Positions 46,951 to 59,000 of a DNA stretch of 64,000 nucleotides are shown piece by piece. Each line of letters opens with the position of its first letter. Within the stretch, counting starts at the first letter, position 1. Source of the stretch: Niebla homalea. Its lineage: Eukaryota; Ascomycota; Lecanoromycetes; Lecanorales; Ramalinaceae. The position numbers and the translations under genes are program-made. The notes under the pieces were generated by a model that was given only the letters and a program-made list of their open reading frames with translations, was not told the origin of the DNA and searched no databases. The DNA lies in NCBI GenBank assembly GCA_019925105.1, contig JAHGAU010000011.1, positions 310,001 through 374,000 of the forward strand. The letters are read 5' to 3'.

Positions 46951-49900
46951 TGATTGATTGATTGATTGATTTATATTACGGATCTAGTTAAGTTAATTCC
47001 GGCGTTCCTTAATACTCGGCTATTTAGCCTTATTAATAAACGTAAAAAACCCGATATCTATAATATTAAGAATAAAAACCGGTATCCACCTAGTTTTTAT
47101 TTACGTCCTAAAGGCTAATAATATTTATAGTTATTTAAAAAATAAGAATTTATTTATATGCCTTTTTTATAAAAACTTATAATATTACGATTAAATCTAT
47201 TTAAGGATTATTTTTAAATTTATTACTCTTCCGTTATTTTATAAGTTTATTTAATATTAAAATTTTAAAATTCCGATTATATTATTAAATATCCTTATTA
47301 ATACGTATATTATTATTATTTTATTTATATAACTTTATTAATTAATATAATATTATTTTTTATATTACCCCGATATTTATAATCCCTTTAACCCCTTATT
47401 AAGTATAGTTTTCCTATTATTATTTTTTACCTTTAGGTTAACAGTAAAGTTTCTTAATTAAGTTTTTAATTATTTTCTTTATTTCTTTAATTAAGTTAAA
47501 CTATAATAATAAACCCGTAATTATTATAAATTTAATAACCGCCTTAATACCCTTTTTATTAATAAGTATTTAATAATAATCGTTAATCCTTATTTTTTTA
47601 ATTAATCCCGATTTAAGTTCCTTAAATACTAAATAAAAAATTAATATATATATAGCGTTTTACTTTTATTATTTATATTTATAATTAACTTTAATCCGGT
47701 TATTAATTTATACGATAAAAAGAAAGTAAATTAAGCTATTATAATTTATCCGGAGTTAAATTATTAACGTATTATTATTTTTCCTTATAATCCCGTAATA
47801 CCGGAAATACTTATTAATAACTTCGTTATTATTTAACGCCGGGTATTATCGCCCTTAAGGAATTAATTCTTTATATTTATATTAATACTTTATTTACCTC
47901 TTTTTAATTTATAAGGTAATTACCGTTAACTTTATCTTTACGGTTTTCTTCTTTTCCGCCGTTTTTATTTTAAGTAAAAATTTATATATTCTTACGTTAA
48001 CTTCTTGAATATAAATTAAATTAACTTTTTTTTTAATTTATTTTAATTTAATTTCCGTAGAAAAAATAAATACTTTTTTTTTACGCTTTTTTATTTAAGG
48101 CCTTTTATAATTTTAATAAATACGTTTATTTCCTATTAACGTAATTAAGTTTATATTTTTTTTAAGTTTTATTTAAATAACTATTTAATTTAAGGTTAAT
48201 TTTATTAATAATATAAAAACCTCGGATTTTAATATCGGGATAAAAATCGCTTTATATATTTTATTTATTATTCTTAAGTATTAATTTTAGACTTTTTATA
48301 ATTACCGGACGGACTCTTTCTTATATTTTAATATACTTTTAAATACGTATTAAATAATTATTATATACGTTATTATAAATTTTATAACCGCTTAATAAAT
48401 AATTTTAATTTTTTATAAGGTAGCTTTTTACGTTAACGCTATAAAATAAATAAAGCTTTTCTTTTATAAAATTATTTTCTTTTAAACCTTTTTTTATATA
48501 ATCTTTTTAATTTAATTTCTTATTAATTTATAAGTTAAGTACCTTAATATTAACTTCCGGTTTTATTATTATATTATTTAAGTTTATTATAATTATTATA
48601 TTATATAATTTTAAGCTCTTTATTATATAAATAAATTTATACTTATACGGGGTGAATTAAGCCTTATATATTTTTATTTATTATAAATAAACTTTATAAG
48701 CTTATTTTAATTTTAAATAGTTTATATAAGTAAATATATTATAAATAAGGAGGTAAATATCGTTAATAAAACCCTGGATTTAAACCTTTTATTTTAATTT
48801 TATTAAATTTTTAATAAGCGGGCCGTTAAAAAATAAGAATAAAATTAAAAAAATAAATAATTTTTAAAAAATCCTTATTATTATAGGTTTTATCGTATTT
48901 ATCTTTTATCTTAAATTAATTAACGTCGTTTAATTACTTAAGAAATTCTTTATTTAATTTATAAAGAAAAATAAAACCCTTTTCTTCCGTAAATTATATA
49001 ATAACCTTTAATAATTTACTTTATTAAATATTTTTATAATATTTAAGGAAAAAAGATTTATAATATATTTTTTTTATAATTTTATACCATATATACGTTA
49101 TTAATTAAGCCTTTAAAAGCCGTTTCCGTTGATTATTTTCTTTTTATTCTTATTTATTAATTAAAGAGCAATTTATACCTTTTTACGTAATTATTTAAAA
49201 TCTTTATAATTATTATCTTTAAAGCCTTTTTTAACATATAAAAAAGTATTATAAATTTATATAACTTTATTTTTAAGTAATTTAACTTAATTAACTTTTT
49301 AAGGATAATCGTTTTAATTTCCTTAAATTTATAAGGATAATATCTTATATTAAAATAAGCTTAAAATAAATAAATAAAGACTTTTTTAAATAACGATATT
49401 ATTATAAATAAGAACTTATTTAATATACCGTTAAGTCCGGGGGCCTTATTTTTCTTTAATTTAATAATTATTTTAATTATTATCTTTTAAGTTATTATCT
49501 TATTTATTATTATTAATTTAGAATATACCGTATCGTTAATATTTATTAAGTTAACTTCCAATAATAAAAGAAAAACGCTTTTTTAAAAGTTTTAATTTTA
49601 CCGTTAAAGGTATTTATTATTATATTATCTGGTCTTTTTAAGGGTAAAAACTTAAAAATAAGTTTAAGTTTCCCATTTTATTCCTTATTATATTTTATTA
49701 ATTTTTAAATATTATAAAAAAAAACCATTAAGTTATATGTTATAGTTTAAAAGTATATTTATTTAATCTTCCGGATAATTCTTTCCTTTTTTTTTAAGCT
49801 TTTTTTAACCGTTAAAGTATCTTTTGGTTTTTATATTTAATAACTTATTTTATAAACGTTTTTATTTTTATAATTGCCTTTATATATTCCTTATTTTAAT

Positions 49901-52725
49901 AAGTTTTAATTCTTTAAGACGGCTTTATTATTAAGATTATAACGTTAATTATTTTATTTAAAGCCTTTATTATCCGTTTTATAAAACGGTTAATTTATTC
50001 TTTATTATTAAGCCGGAAAAGCTCCGTTAATTAAGATATTATTTTTATTATCCTTATAAATACTTTAATTTCCTTAATTGTTTTCTATATTTATTTAAAT
50101 AATAAGAACGGAGTTATATTAACGGATTAATTTAAGGTTATTTATATCGGGATATAATTTAAACCGTATTTTAAGTCCTTTTAAGGTCCATATATTATAA
50201 TTAAGTTAATAATACCTTTTAAATTAAATATTAAGTCAATTATAATCTTAAGTTTATAGCTTTCTTATATAATAATTTTTTTTAACGTTAATAACGTAAA
50301 ATTAAATTATATAATAATTATTAATAACTCCTTAAATTTAATATAATTAATTATATAATTATCTTTATTTTATTAAATATAATAAAGATTAAAGTCCTTT
50401 ATTAAAAGGTATTTATTAAATATAATTATAATATCCTTAAGTAATAAAATTATAAAAAATCCCTTTTTATTAATCGGTAACGGATTATATATATTATAAA
50501 TATTTAAATTACTTTTAATATCCTTTTCTTATATAATCCAGAATATATATAGGTTCCCTCCGTAATAAATAACGTTTTAATTATCTATATTTAATTTCTT
50601 ATTAATAAAGAAATACGTTTACGTTATTTTATTACCTTTAAAAGTTAAATAAAAATCATTTTTTAAGTTAATTAAAAAGTAAATATACGGATTATATAAC
50701 GGCTTTTATACTATTATAATATTAATATTTTTTATTTTTTTAAATTTAAATATTAATAATACGGTTTTAATTATTGTTTTATATACGTTATATTATATTA
50801 CCTTTAAAAATATAAATATATTAAATATTAACGTCCGTTAAGTTCTTTTCGTTAATTTTTATTTATATAAATGGTTTTTCTTTAAATTTAAGTGTTATTT
50901 ATTTTAATTTTCTTATTATAATAATAATCCTGGTTAAATAATTAACCTTAAAGGTTAATATTATTATAAATTTCCTTTTTTTTATGTTATTAATTATTAT
51001 ACTTTATCCTTCCTTATTTAATAAGCTTTATTTATATTTTAAAATTATTTTTAATTATTTTATTGGTTTAAGTTTATATAAATTATAACGTTAAATTTTA
51101 ACCATTATCTTAATTTCCTTATATTAAGTTTCCTTTACTCTTATTATATATTATAAATCTTATATTAAGTAATTATTATTACTATAAATTACGTATTTTA
51201 ACGCGTTCTTTATTAAGCTCTTTATTATTAAGTTAACGTATTTATATGTATTATATCCTTTAATATATATTACGTATTTTATATTATTAAGGTATTTCGT
51301 AATAATATATTTATATCCTTAATATTTAAAGTATTAATAAATATCTATTACCCGGTTTTAAGGTTTTATTAATTTAAGGGATTTATTTTTTATTACCTTT
51401 TTATTAAAAATATTATTATATATTCTTATTAACGTTACGCTTAAAATAACCGTAAAGTATCTTTTTATATAATTAAAAACGTTTAACCTTTTTATTATAA
51501 AAAAGAAATTATAATTAATAATCTTTAATTTAAGGTAAAAAATTATATTCTCTTTTTTTATCCATTTTAAAGTAACTTCCCTTTCCTCCCTTATAAATCT
51601 TATTAAGTATATCCCGTTTACTATAATAATAAAGGATTACCTTAATATTTTTACCGTTTTATACCTTTTTTTACCGGTTTATCCCTTTAATTTCTTTAAT
51701 TTTTTTTTAATTTTTAATAAGGTTATATTAAAGAGGATATCCCCGTTTTATAATTTATATATTATAATAATTTACTCCGTTAATAACTTTCCCGTTACTT
51801 TAAACGCCTTTATTAATTATAATAGGTTTATTTTTACCGTTATACTTTTTTCTTTTTCACCTGATAATCATATAATTATTATCCTCGCTTTCCTTAATAC
51901 CGCCGTTTTCTTTTTTACCTTTATCCTTTTTACCGTTAACGCCGGTACCGCCTTTATAACCTTTATTACCTAGTTTATCCCCGTTTTTTTTTTTAAAGCC
52001 TCCCCCGTTAATTTTTCGCTTTATACGTATCCTTTTTATTTTTTTTTATTTCCGTTTATTAACGTTTTTATTACCGCCTTTTAAGCTCCGTATAACCTCT
52101 TTAACTCCTTTAAACCTCTCCCCGTATTTATGTAAAAGTCTTTTATTCCCCGTAACCCGATTTATAATATTTATTAAGTCTTTAACGTAATATCCTTCTA
52201 TATAATTATAAGGAGGCCTTTTAATACCCTTATTATTTCCTTTTTTTTTACTTTTTCCCCGCGTATTTAATAATTACCTTTTTTTATAATTTATTTTTAT
52301 TTATTTAATATTTCCTTATTTTTATTTAATTTTCTTTTAATTTATATATACTTAATAAAGTTTTTTACGCCTCCGTTTATTTTTTATCCGTCTTTATATA
52401 CCGTTTTCGTTCCCTCTATTTTTTATTTATTATCTTTTATAATAATATTTTTACGTATTATACGCGTTTTTTTATATATATCTTATTAATTATAGGCTTT
52501 TTATTTAATTTAAAGTTTTTCTATCTCGTATTTATTACGTTATTTATATAACTTATTATTATTCCTATTTATTTAAGCCGTTTACCCTTCCTCCCTTTTT
52601 ATTTTTACTATTATTCCGCTTCTACTTATCGTATTTAAAATATTATCCTTATTATTACTTAAGTTATATACGCGTGTATCGTTTCTGACCTCTAGGGTCC
52701 CGTTGTTCGTCGCCATTTAAAGTTC
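46951..52725 (-). mobile_element. LINE-G, full-length Tad-like LINE nested in LINE-F
   Basis: A complete 5.78-kb copy in the same orientation as its host LINE-F. It has an intact (ATTG)n tail complement at 46951-46971 and an intact ATG on the complement of 52714-52716, starting MATNNGTLEVRND. TTATTAATTAT at 46940-46950 and 52726-52736 is the target-site duplication; the bases before it differ only by C/T changes, so it may be about 15 bp. Reading across, LINE-F ORF1 resumes at 52726. All frames are RIP-broken after the first few dozen codons. Confidence 0.93.
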
Positions 52726-53705
52726 TTATTAATTATAATAAGTTTATTTTTACCGTTATGCTTTTTTTCCTTTTTATTTAATAATCATATGGTTATTATT
52801 TTTACCTTCCTTAACGCCGCCGTTTTTTCTTTTACTTTTATTTCCTTTATTATTAACGCCGGCGTTACCCTTGCGGTTTTTATTACTTAACTTATCCCCG
52901 CTCCCTTTTTTAAAGTTTCTTCCGTTATTTTTTTACTTTATATATATCCTTTTTATCTTTTTTTACCTCCGTTTACCGGCGCTTTTACTACCGCCCCTTA
53001 AGCTCCGCGTAATCTTTTTAATTCCTTTAAATTTCTCCTTATATTTATATAAAAGTTTCTTATTTTTTATAACCCGATTTATAGTATCGGCTAGGTATTT
53101 AACGTAATATCCTTTTATATAATTATAAAAAAGTTTTTTAACGCTTTTACCGTTTTCTTCTTTTTTATTTTTCCCCCGCGTATCTAATAATTACCTTTTT
53201 TTATAATTTATTCTTATTTATTTAATATTTCTTTATTTTTATTTAGTTCTTTTTTAATTTATATATACTTAATAAAGCCTTTTATGCCTCCGTTTACCCT
53301 TTATCCGTCCTTATATACCGTTTTTATCTTTTCTGCCTTTTATTTATTACTTTTTATAATAATATTTTAACGCGTTATATACGTTTTTTTATATATATCT
53401 TATTAATTATAAGCTCTTTATTTAATTTAAGGTTTTTTTATTTTATATTTATTACGTTATTTATATAATTTATAACCGTTCCTATTAATTTAAGTCGTTT
53501 GTTTTTCCTTTTTTTTTATTTTTATTATTATTCCGCCTCTGCTTATCGTATTTAAGGTACTGTCCTTACTATTACTTAAGCTATATACGTGTGCATCGTT
53601 TCTGACCTCTGGGGTCCCGTTACTCGTCGCCATTCTTCTCCCGTTCTATAAGTATTATTTATTATTATATTATCCGTACGTATTGTCGCCGTTTCTATTA
53701 ATATC
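52726..53705 (-). mobile_element. LINE-F, part 2 (ORF1 and 5' UTR)
   Basis: LINE-F continues here with ORF1. The start codon ATG is intact on the complement of 53631-53633 (MATSNGTPEVRND). About 72 bases of 5' UTR follow to 53705, the longest 5' UTR among the copies. With part 1 the element is about 5.8 kb. The plus-strand open frame 52871-53107 is antisense to ORF1. Confidence 0.92.
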
Positions 53706-53719
53706 ATTAAATGAATTAT

Positions 53720-55990
53720 ATAAGGGTCCGTATAGCGGTTTAGCGGTAATTTTAATTACGTAATTATATCCTATATACGCGGAAAGCTTACCGGTTTTTT
53801 TTTAAAAAAGATATCCGTATATTTAAATAGCTTAATTAACAGGGACGGTCCCCCTATAATTAAGTTACGGCCCATATAATTTTTGACCACTTTTAAATTA
53901 ATTTAACTTTTAAATCACGGGTTTATAATTATTAAAATATATATTATTAACTCCTTTTCTAGTGTTATGATGAATATATATAATTTATTGATTTTAAAAG
54001 CTTACTTATTAACCTTAAAGCATTAGTTTTTTTTAAGGTTTAATTTGATTCTTAAATTAATTAAATTTAGTATCCTTAAAGTTATCGGCGGGCCCTATTT
54101 ATCTATCGTACATAGAATAATTTTTATTATTCCCGGTTACCTTTAATTATTACGTATATAAAGCTTTAATAAGTAAGTATTATAATAAAATATATTATTA
54201 TTATTTATTTAAGAAGGCTTTAATAGAATTACGTTTTAAATATAAAATAAATCCTTCTCCATTATAAAATTCTAATTAATTATATTAATATTTATTTCTA
54301 TATTAAGATAAATTTCTATACTTATTTTCTTAATATTATTAAAAAATATTTAACTTTTATTAATAATAATTTTTTCCGAGATTAATAGTTACGGCCTTTA
54401 CGTCTTAACGGAGCTTTTATTATAAGGTTAATATTTCCCGAATTATTCTCCCGCTTAATATATAAAACGGATCCGATAACCTTCTGTTCCTTCTTAAATA
54501 ACGGATAACTTAATTTTTTATGCCTATTTACTTAATAATAATAATACGTTATATCGGAAAAGTCCGTTTATTAACCCTATAAAGAGCCTTAATTCGGTAA
54601 CCGACTTATAAAAAGTTTAAATCCCTTTTTTAAAAGTTTATTCTTAATAGTTTTTTCCTTATTTTCCCCTTATAAAAAGTAAGTAATTATATCGTTAAAC
54701 TTAAAACGACTTTATACGTAATAATTTTATTATATATAAAAAGAACCCCGTTTAACGTTTATATTATTATATAACGTAATTATTCTTTAAGCTTATAAAA
54801 TAAATAAATAACTTATTATTTTTTTTATATACTTTAAAAATTAATTCTCTAAAAATATTATTTATACGTTAAAGTTATAAACCGATTATTTTTCTTTTTA
54901 TTTTAGGCTTATATATTAAAGTTAGACTTTTATTTTTTTTATTAATAAAGTCCGATATTAAAGAACTTAAGAATTTAATAAATTTTTTTTAAGTTAGTAT
55001 TAAATTGAATTTAAGCTTATACTTATAATACGCTTATAAGCTTTTAATTTTACTAATTTAAAGAGAATAAAGCCTATATAGTACGGATATAATCCGCATT
55101 ATAATTAAAGTTTAAAAGAAAGCTATAAAAGCGTTTTTAATTTATTTTTAAAGCTTTTTAATACTTTTATCTTTATATTTAAGGAGTATAAGGATCTTAA
55201 TATAATTATATAATTTTTCTTTAAACTTTTAGTTTAAATTTCATTTACGGTTTACTTATAAGTATTTAATAATACGTACTTATAATTAATAACGATCGGA
55301 TAAAGCGTTTTAGCCCGTATTATATGGTTTAATAACGATTTATACGTACTTTAAGAATTTACGGAATAAACCTTTAATATTTATTTATTTAAATAAGTAA
55401 ATTATTTATGAAGTTTTACCTTATAAAGTTAAATTTAATAAATTATTTCATCTAGTTTTTCTTCGTTTAATATAACGGTAATATAAAGGTTTTATTCCTC
55501 CTTATTATATTAAACGTTTATAAAGGATATTTATTCTGAAAAAGGAAGGTTTTACTCTGGGGGAATAAACGTAATAAACTTAAATCGTTATCTTTAACGT
55601 TCTTATTCTTAAAGAAAGTTTAATACGGATTTAAATTATACCCGTTTCTACCTATAAGGAAGAAACGTAACGGATTTAAATTGGGATTTTTAACGTTAAC
55701 CTTTACCGTTAACGGTTATAGACTTTAATTTAAACGAAGTCCTAAAAGAGATTTTTTCAATTTAAAGGATAAAAGGTATAGTGCCTTCCTTTTTAGGTTA
55801 AGTTCTTTAACGTAAAATACCAGGATCCATTATACCGATAAATACGGCTTAAGTACGGGAAATATACGGTTTTCTCCCCTTTTAATTACGCGCGCAATTT
55901 AATATTTCAGACTATTACTTTTTAAAAAGGTTATTAATAATTAGAATATTAAGTTAAACGTATATTTAAAGCTTAAGGATAATATAATAA
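53720..55990 (-). pseudogene. gypsy Gag, protease and start of RT
   Basis: 5' part of the gypsy interior: expected to hold Gag, then protease, then the N-terminal RT residues, which run into 42071 once LINE-F is removed. The last residues before the junction on the minus strand (PLYNS) agree with the G-P-L-Y region just upstream of gypsy RT. Near 54400-54470 a basic stretch (APLRRKGRN) could belong to the Gag/protease junction. No zinc knuckle or D-T/S-G protease box is clear. The primer-binding site next to the 5' LTR (55970-55990) is too mutated to read. Confidence 0.6.
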
Positions 55991-56159
55991 TATAAAATAT
56001 ATATATAGCCTTAATAAATAATATATTTAATAAATAAATTAATTATTAAAGAAATAAAGGAAAAGTCGGAAGGATAAGTATTAAGTATTCTTATGGCCCA
56101 GCTACGCTAGGGTCACAAGGTAAGTACTAACCTTTATGTTGTTTCCTACTATAATAAAA
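55991..56159 (-). repeat. gypsy 5' LTR
   Basis: 169 bp, the direct partner of 19286-19454. Shared blocks include TATATATAGCCTTAATAAAT, AAGTATT, TGGCCCAG and TTTCCTA. The central part (GGCCCAGCTACGCTAGGGTC) is less mutated than in the 3' LTR. The terminal bases are altered to TATAAAA...AAAA. Confidence 0.9.
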
Positions 56160-58367
56160 GCTAATAATTATAGGTATTATATTATTAATTTATTAAGTTT
56201 ACGTATATTAATTATTAATAGACTAAATCCGTTAATTTAATAAAAGGGCCTTAAAATTACTTAAGTTTATTCCTTCTGATTTTTAATAATTATATTTAAG
56301 ATAAATAAAAAGTTTATTTTATAATAAGTACTTTAATAAGTATTTAATATATTAATAACGTACGGGGAACTAATATATAAAATATACCTTTTCTATAATA
56401 AGGTCGTCGTTATCCTAAGATCCTTTTAATTCCTTTTTATCGGGTAATATATTCTCCATTTTTTTATCCTTAAATATAAAGGCTTAATTGGCCCTTTATT
56501 TTATATAATACGTTTAATATTTAAAATCAGACCCTTTTCTTAAGGGCCTTAATTTTCCTTGGTCTAACGTTAAAAGCAATTACCGTTATCCTTTTTTTTT
56601 TTTTAAAGTCGTATATCATAAATTTTGATTTATTTATATATTAAAAAAATAACGTTAATAATGAAGAAAAAAAAAACCGGCTTTTAAATTTTCTATAAAA
56701 TTCCGGTTATTTTAAAATAATATATTTATTCTATGATTTTACGGATATATTTATAAAGGTACGTAATACTTAATAATATAAATTTATTAACTATATTTAA
56801 ACTTGTTTATAAGCTTAAGGTAATAATTAATAATAATGGTTATATTTAATAATTATAGATTCCGTTAAAATTCCAAGTTTAACCCGTTATAAATAAGTAT
56901 AAAATAATTTTAAATATTATTAAAATTTAATATATACGTAGTCCGTAGAATAATTTACGCATATTTATAAGGCTCCCGGTTTTAAAAGGTTTTATTTATA
57001 ATAGACTTTTTAATAACCAGAATATTTAAACCGATTTATTAAGGTAACTTAAATTTAACGATAATCTAAGAAGTCTATTTAATTAAACCATTATTATATC
57101 TAATAAATCGTTTTTCAACATTTAATAACTTTATGGTATATTATTTTAAAGCGGTATTTCTTAAGTATAATTATAAGTTATTCCGTAGCAATTATATATC
57201 TATTATTTAAGTAATTTTTTTTAATTAATTTATAAAGATATATATATCCCGGAAAAAGATATATTTCTTGGAATATTTAATTATAAAAGCTATATTAAAG
57301 GACTTATTTTTATAGAAAAAGTTGAAAAATCTAACGTTACCGGGATTAAAATCTGTTAATCGGTTTAATTATAAGCCTTTTATTAATTATATTATATTAT
57401 TAAGAGGAAAAAATAGATTATCGTTAGGATTATTTTATTATTAACCTTATATAATAATGAAAATTAATTCTTAAATTATACTTTATAATTATATTATTTA
57501 CTTTTCGGTAAAACCTATTATTTTTAACCGATTAAGCGGATTAATAAATTAAATAGAAATAGCTTTTTTAATAGAGGTATTTTTTACTTAATATAATAAA
57601 TTTAGGTTTAATAAATTCGAATTTAATATATTAAATTTATTAAACTCGGATTCCGGTTTAATACTTAAAGCCGGAGGGGAGCATTATAATATTAACGTTA
57701 ATGTAAAAGGTAAATTTAATAACTATTATAATAATAATAAACTATTTAATAAAAATAGTAATTTTACGGTAATAAGTTTTTAAGGACTTTAACCGTATTA
57801 ACGTAATTTATACCTACCTAATTTCAATAAGGTTAATAACGATTTATATAATAGTTATAATAATAATAAAGCGTCTTTATAATGAATTATATTAAAACAT
57901 TAAAGGATTTAAAATCCAATTTTTAAAAATTAAATTAAAAGAAGAAATATTAGGTTTTATAACTTTAAAAGATTTTAATTGAAGTAATCTATTTACGGTA
58001 AATATAGTTTTTAAATTACTTAATCGCTAATTATTCTTAATTATTTAAGTGATTCTTTCCGAAATTAAGTATATAATTACCGTAACTATTAAGTTACCGG
58101 ATTTTAATAAAGCGTTTAATTAATATATTAAAATAGTAATATTAAAATCCGGTAATACTTAAAAGGTTTATAATATATATATTTTCTCTATAATATTATT
58201 TTTAATCTTTTTTTAAAGGTATTTAAAAGCGAATTAAAAGCGGTATTTTAAAGGATACGAGGCTGGTACCTTTAATACCGTTATAGGGGAAGTATCCGCT
58301 ATAATTAGTGAATTAATACTTCAGTTCGTATTAACGGATCTTACGATATACGTTAATATAATGTTAA
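56160..58367. other. unassigned decayed AT-rich DNA
   Basis: 2.2 kb between the gypsy element and the LTR at 58368. Frames are broken on both strands. A moderately less mutated segment with an Asn-rich reading (NNYNNNKLFNKNSN) lies near 57715-57770, and 58250-58380 is richer in G+C. No element ends, polymerase or transposase motif recognised. It contains the inverted repeat at 57607-57644. Confidence 0.45.
57607..57644 (+). repeat. inverted repeat with nested palindromes
   Basis: Arms TTTAATAAATT (57607-57617) and AATTTATTAAA (57634-57644) are perfect complements. Inside are two perfect palindromes, AAATTCGAATTT (57613-57624) and ATTTAATATATTAAAT (57621-57636). In such AT-rich DNA short palindromes arise by chance, but this cluster is unusually dense. 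Confidence 0.55.
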
Positions 58368-58540
58368 TGTCAGGGTATTAAAGTAGGTAGGTCCTAGTAA
58401 TGAATGAATAATAGCTATGAAGGTAGCTATAATACAGGTGGTGCATATAAGTAAGGTGTGTGCGCTAAGACCCCCCGGGAGCTAGTCCTTATGGGGCAAG
58501 TAGGCCGAGCATGGGAGTAAGGCCACTTGGAACCATAATA
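58368..58540 (+). repeat. LTR related to E1 and E2, single copy in window
   Basis: A 173-bp stretch begins TGTCAGGG and ends ATAATA, the same ends and nearly the same length as the E2 LTR (172 bp). It shares AGCTATGAAGGT with E2 and GTGTGCGCTAAGACCCCCCG with the E1 and E2 block GTG(C/T)GCGCCAAG. It is one of the least RIP-affected patches in the window. It is probably the 5' LTR of a third family member whose interior (58541-59000) is interrupted by LINE-H; the partner LTR would then lie beyond the window. Confidence 0.6.
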
Positions 58541-59000
58541 CGATCCCCCCCTTCACGACGGTGAGCTTTTATAAGCCACTTACCACGTCCACTATCATTA
58601 ATATTATCTCCGGGGTAAGATATTATTTAAATAAAGCCCCGTATATATCGTAATTATTATAATTAAGTATAATTATTAAATATTAAAGACCGCTTAAGAT
58701 ATATATTAAAAAAAATCGAGAAAAAATTAATAAAAACTAAGTCGATTAACGTAATCTCCGATGAATAGCCGGGTTATATACTTTTTAACCGAAAAAAAGC
58801 ATAATATAAAGCAAGTGGCTATTATCGTTATTATTGTAGTTTTTTATTAAAGAATTAAATACCCTTAAAGTAGGCTTACTTATTAACGGGCTTTTTAAGT
58901 ATTATCTTAATTTTAAGCATTTAAGAACTTCTTAACTTTATTATATAAGAATAATACGGAGTTATTATAAAGTGCTTCTTCGCTATTTAACTTAATTAAT
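58541..59000 (+). other. probable interior start of the third E-type LTR element
   Basis: Immediately after the LTR comes a C-rich segment (CGATCCCCCCCTTCACGACG), then an AT-rich tract. An AAAATCGAGAAAAAA tract and a GCCGGGTTATATA motif around 58705-58785 loosely resemble the E1/E2 interior. It ends at the tail of LINE-H. Confidence 0.4.

Larger units (their letters stand above)
19286..56159 (-). mobile_element. Ty3/gypsy LTR retrotransposon, split by six nested LINEs
   Basis: Two direct repeats of exactly 169 bp (19286-19454 and 55991-56159) bound the span. GGTAA and GCTAA flank it as a 4-of-5 target-site duplication. Next to the left LTR is AAGGAAAAAAAA on the minus strand, a good polypurine tract, so the element runs on the minus strand. 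Removing the LINE insertions C, I(+D+J) and F(+G) leaves 655 + 995 + 3090 + 2271 bp of interior, about 7.4 kb with LTRs, the normal size for a gypsy element. Reverse transcriptase, RNase H and integrase motifs occur in the order Ty3/gypsy elements have. The RT coding sequence continues in register across the LINE-F insertion, which joins the pieces independently. All frames are RIP-destroyed. Confidence 0.88.

Noticed and set aside
52871..53107. 78-codon open frame on the plus strand
   Set aside because: Antisense to ORF1 of LINE-F; Leu/Phe-rich composition follows from the complement of purine-rich ORF1.
52700..53640. Tandem duplication of a LINE 5' end
   Set aside because: The two ORF1 starts belong to two elements, LINE-G and its host LINE-F, as shown by the TTATTAATTAT duplication and continued LINE-F sequence.
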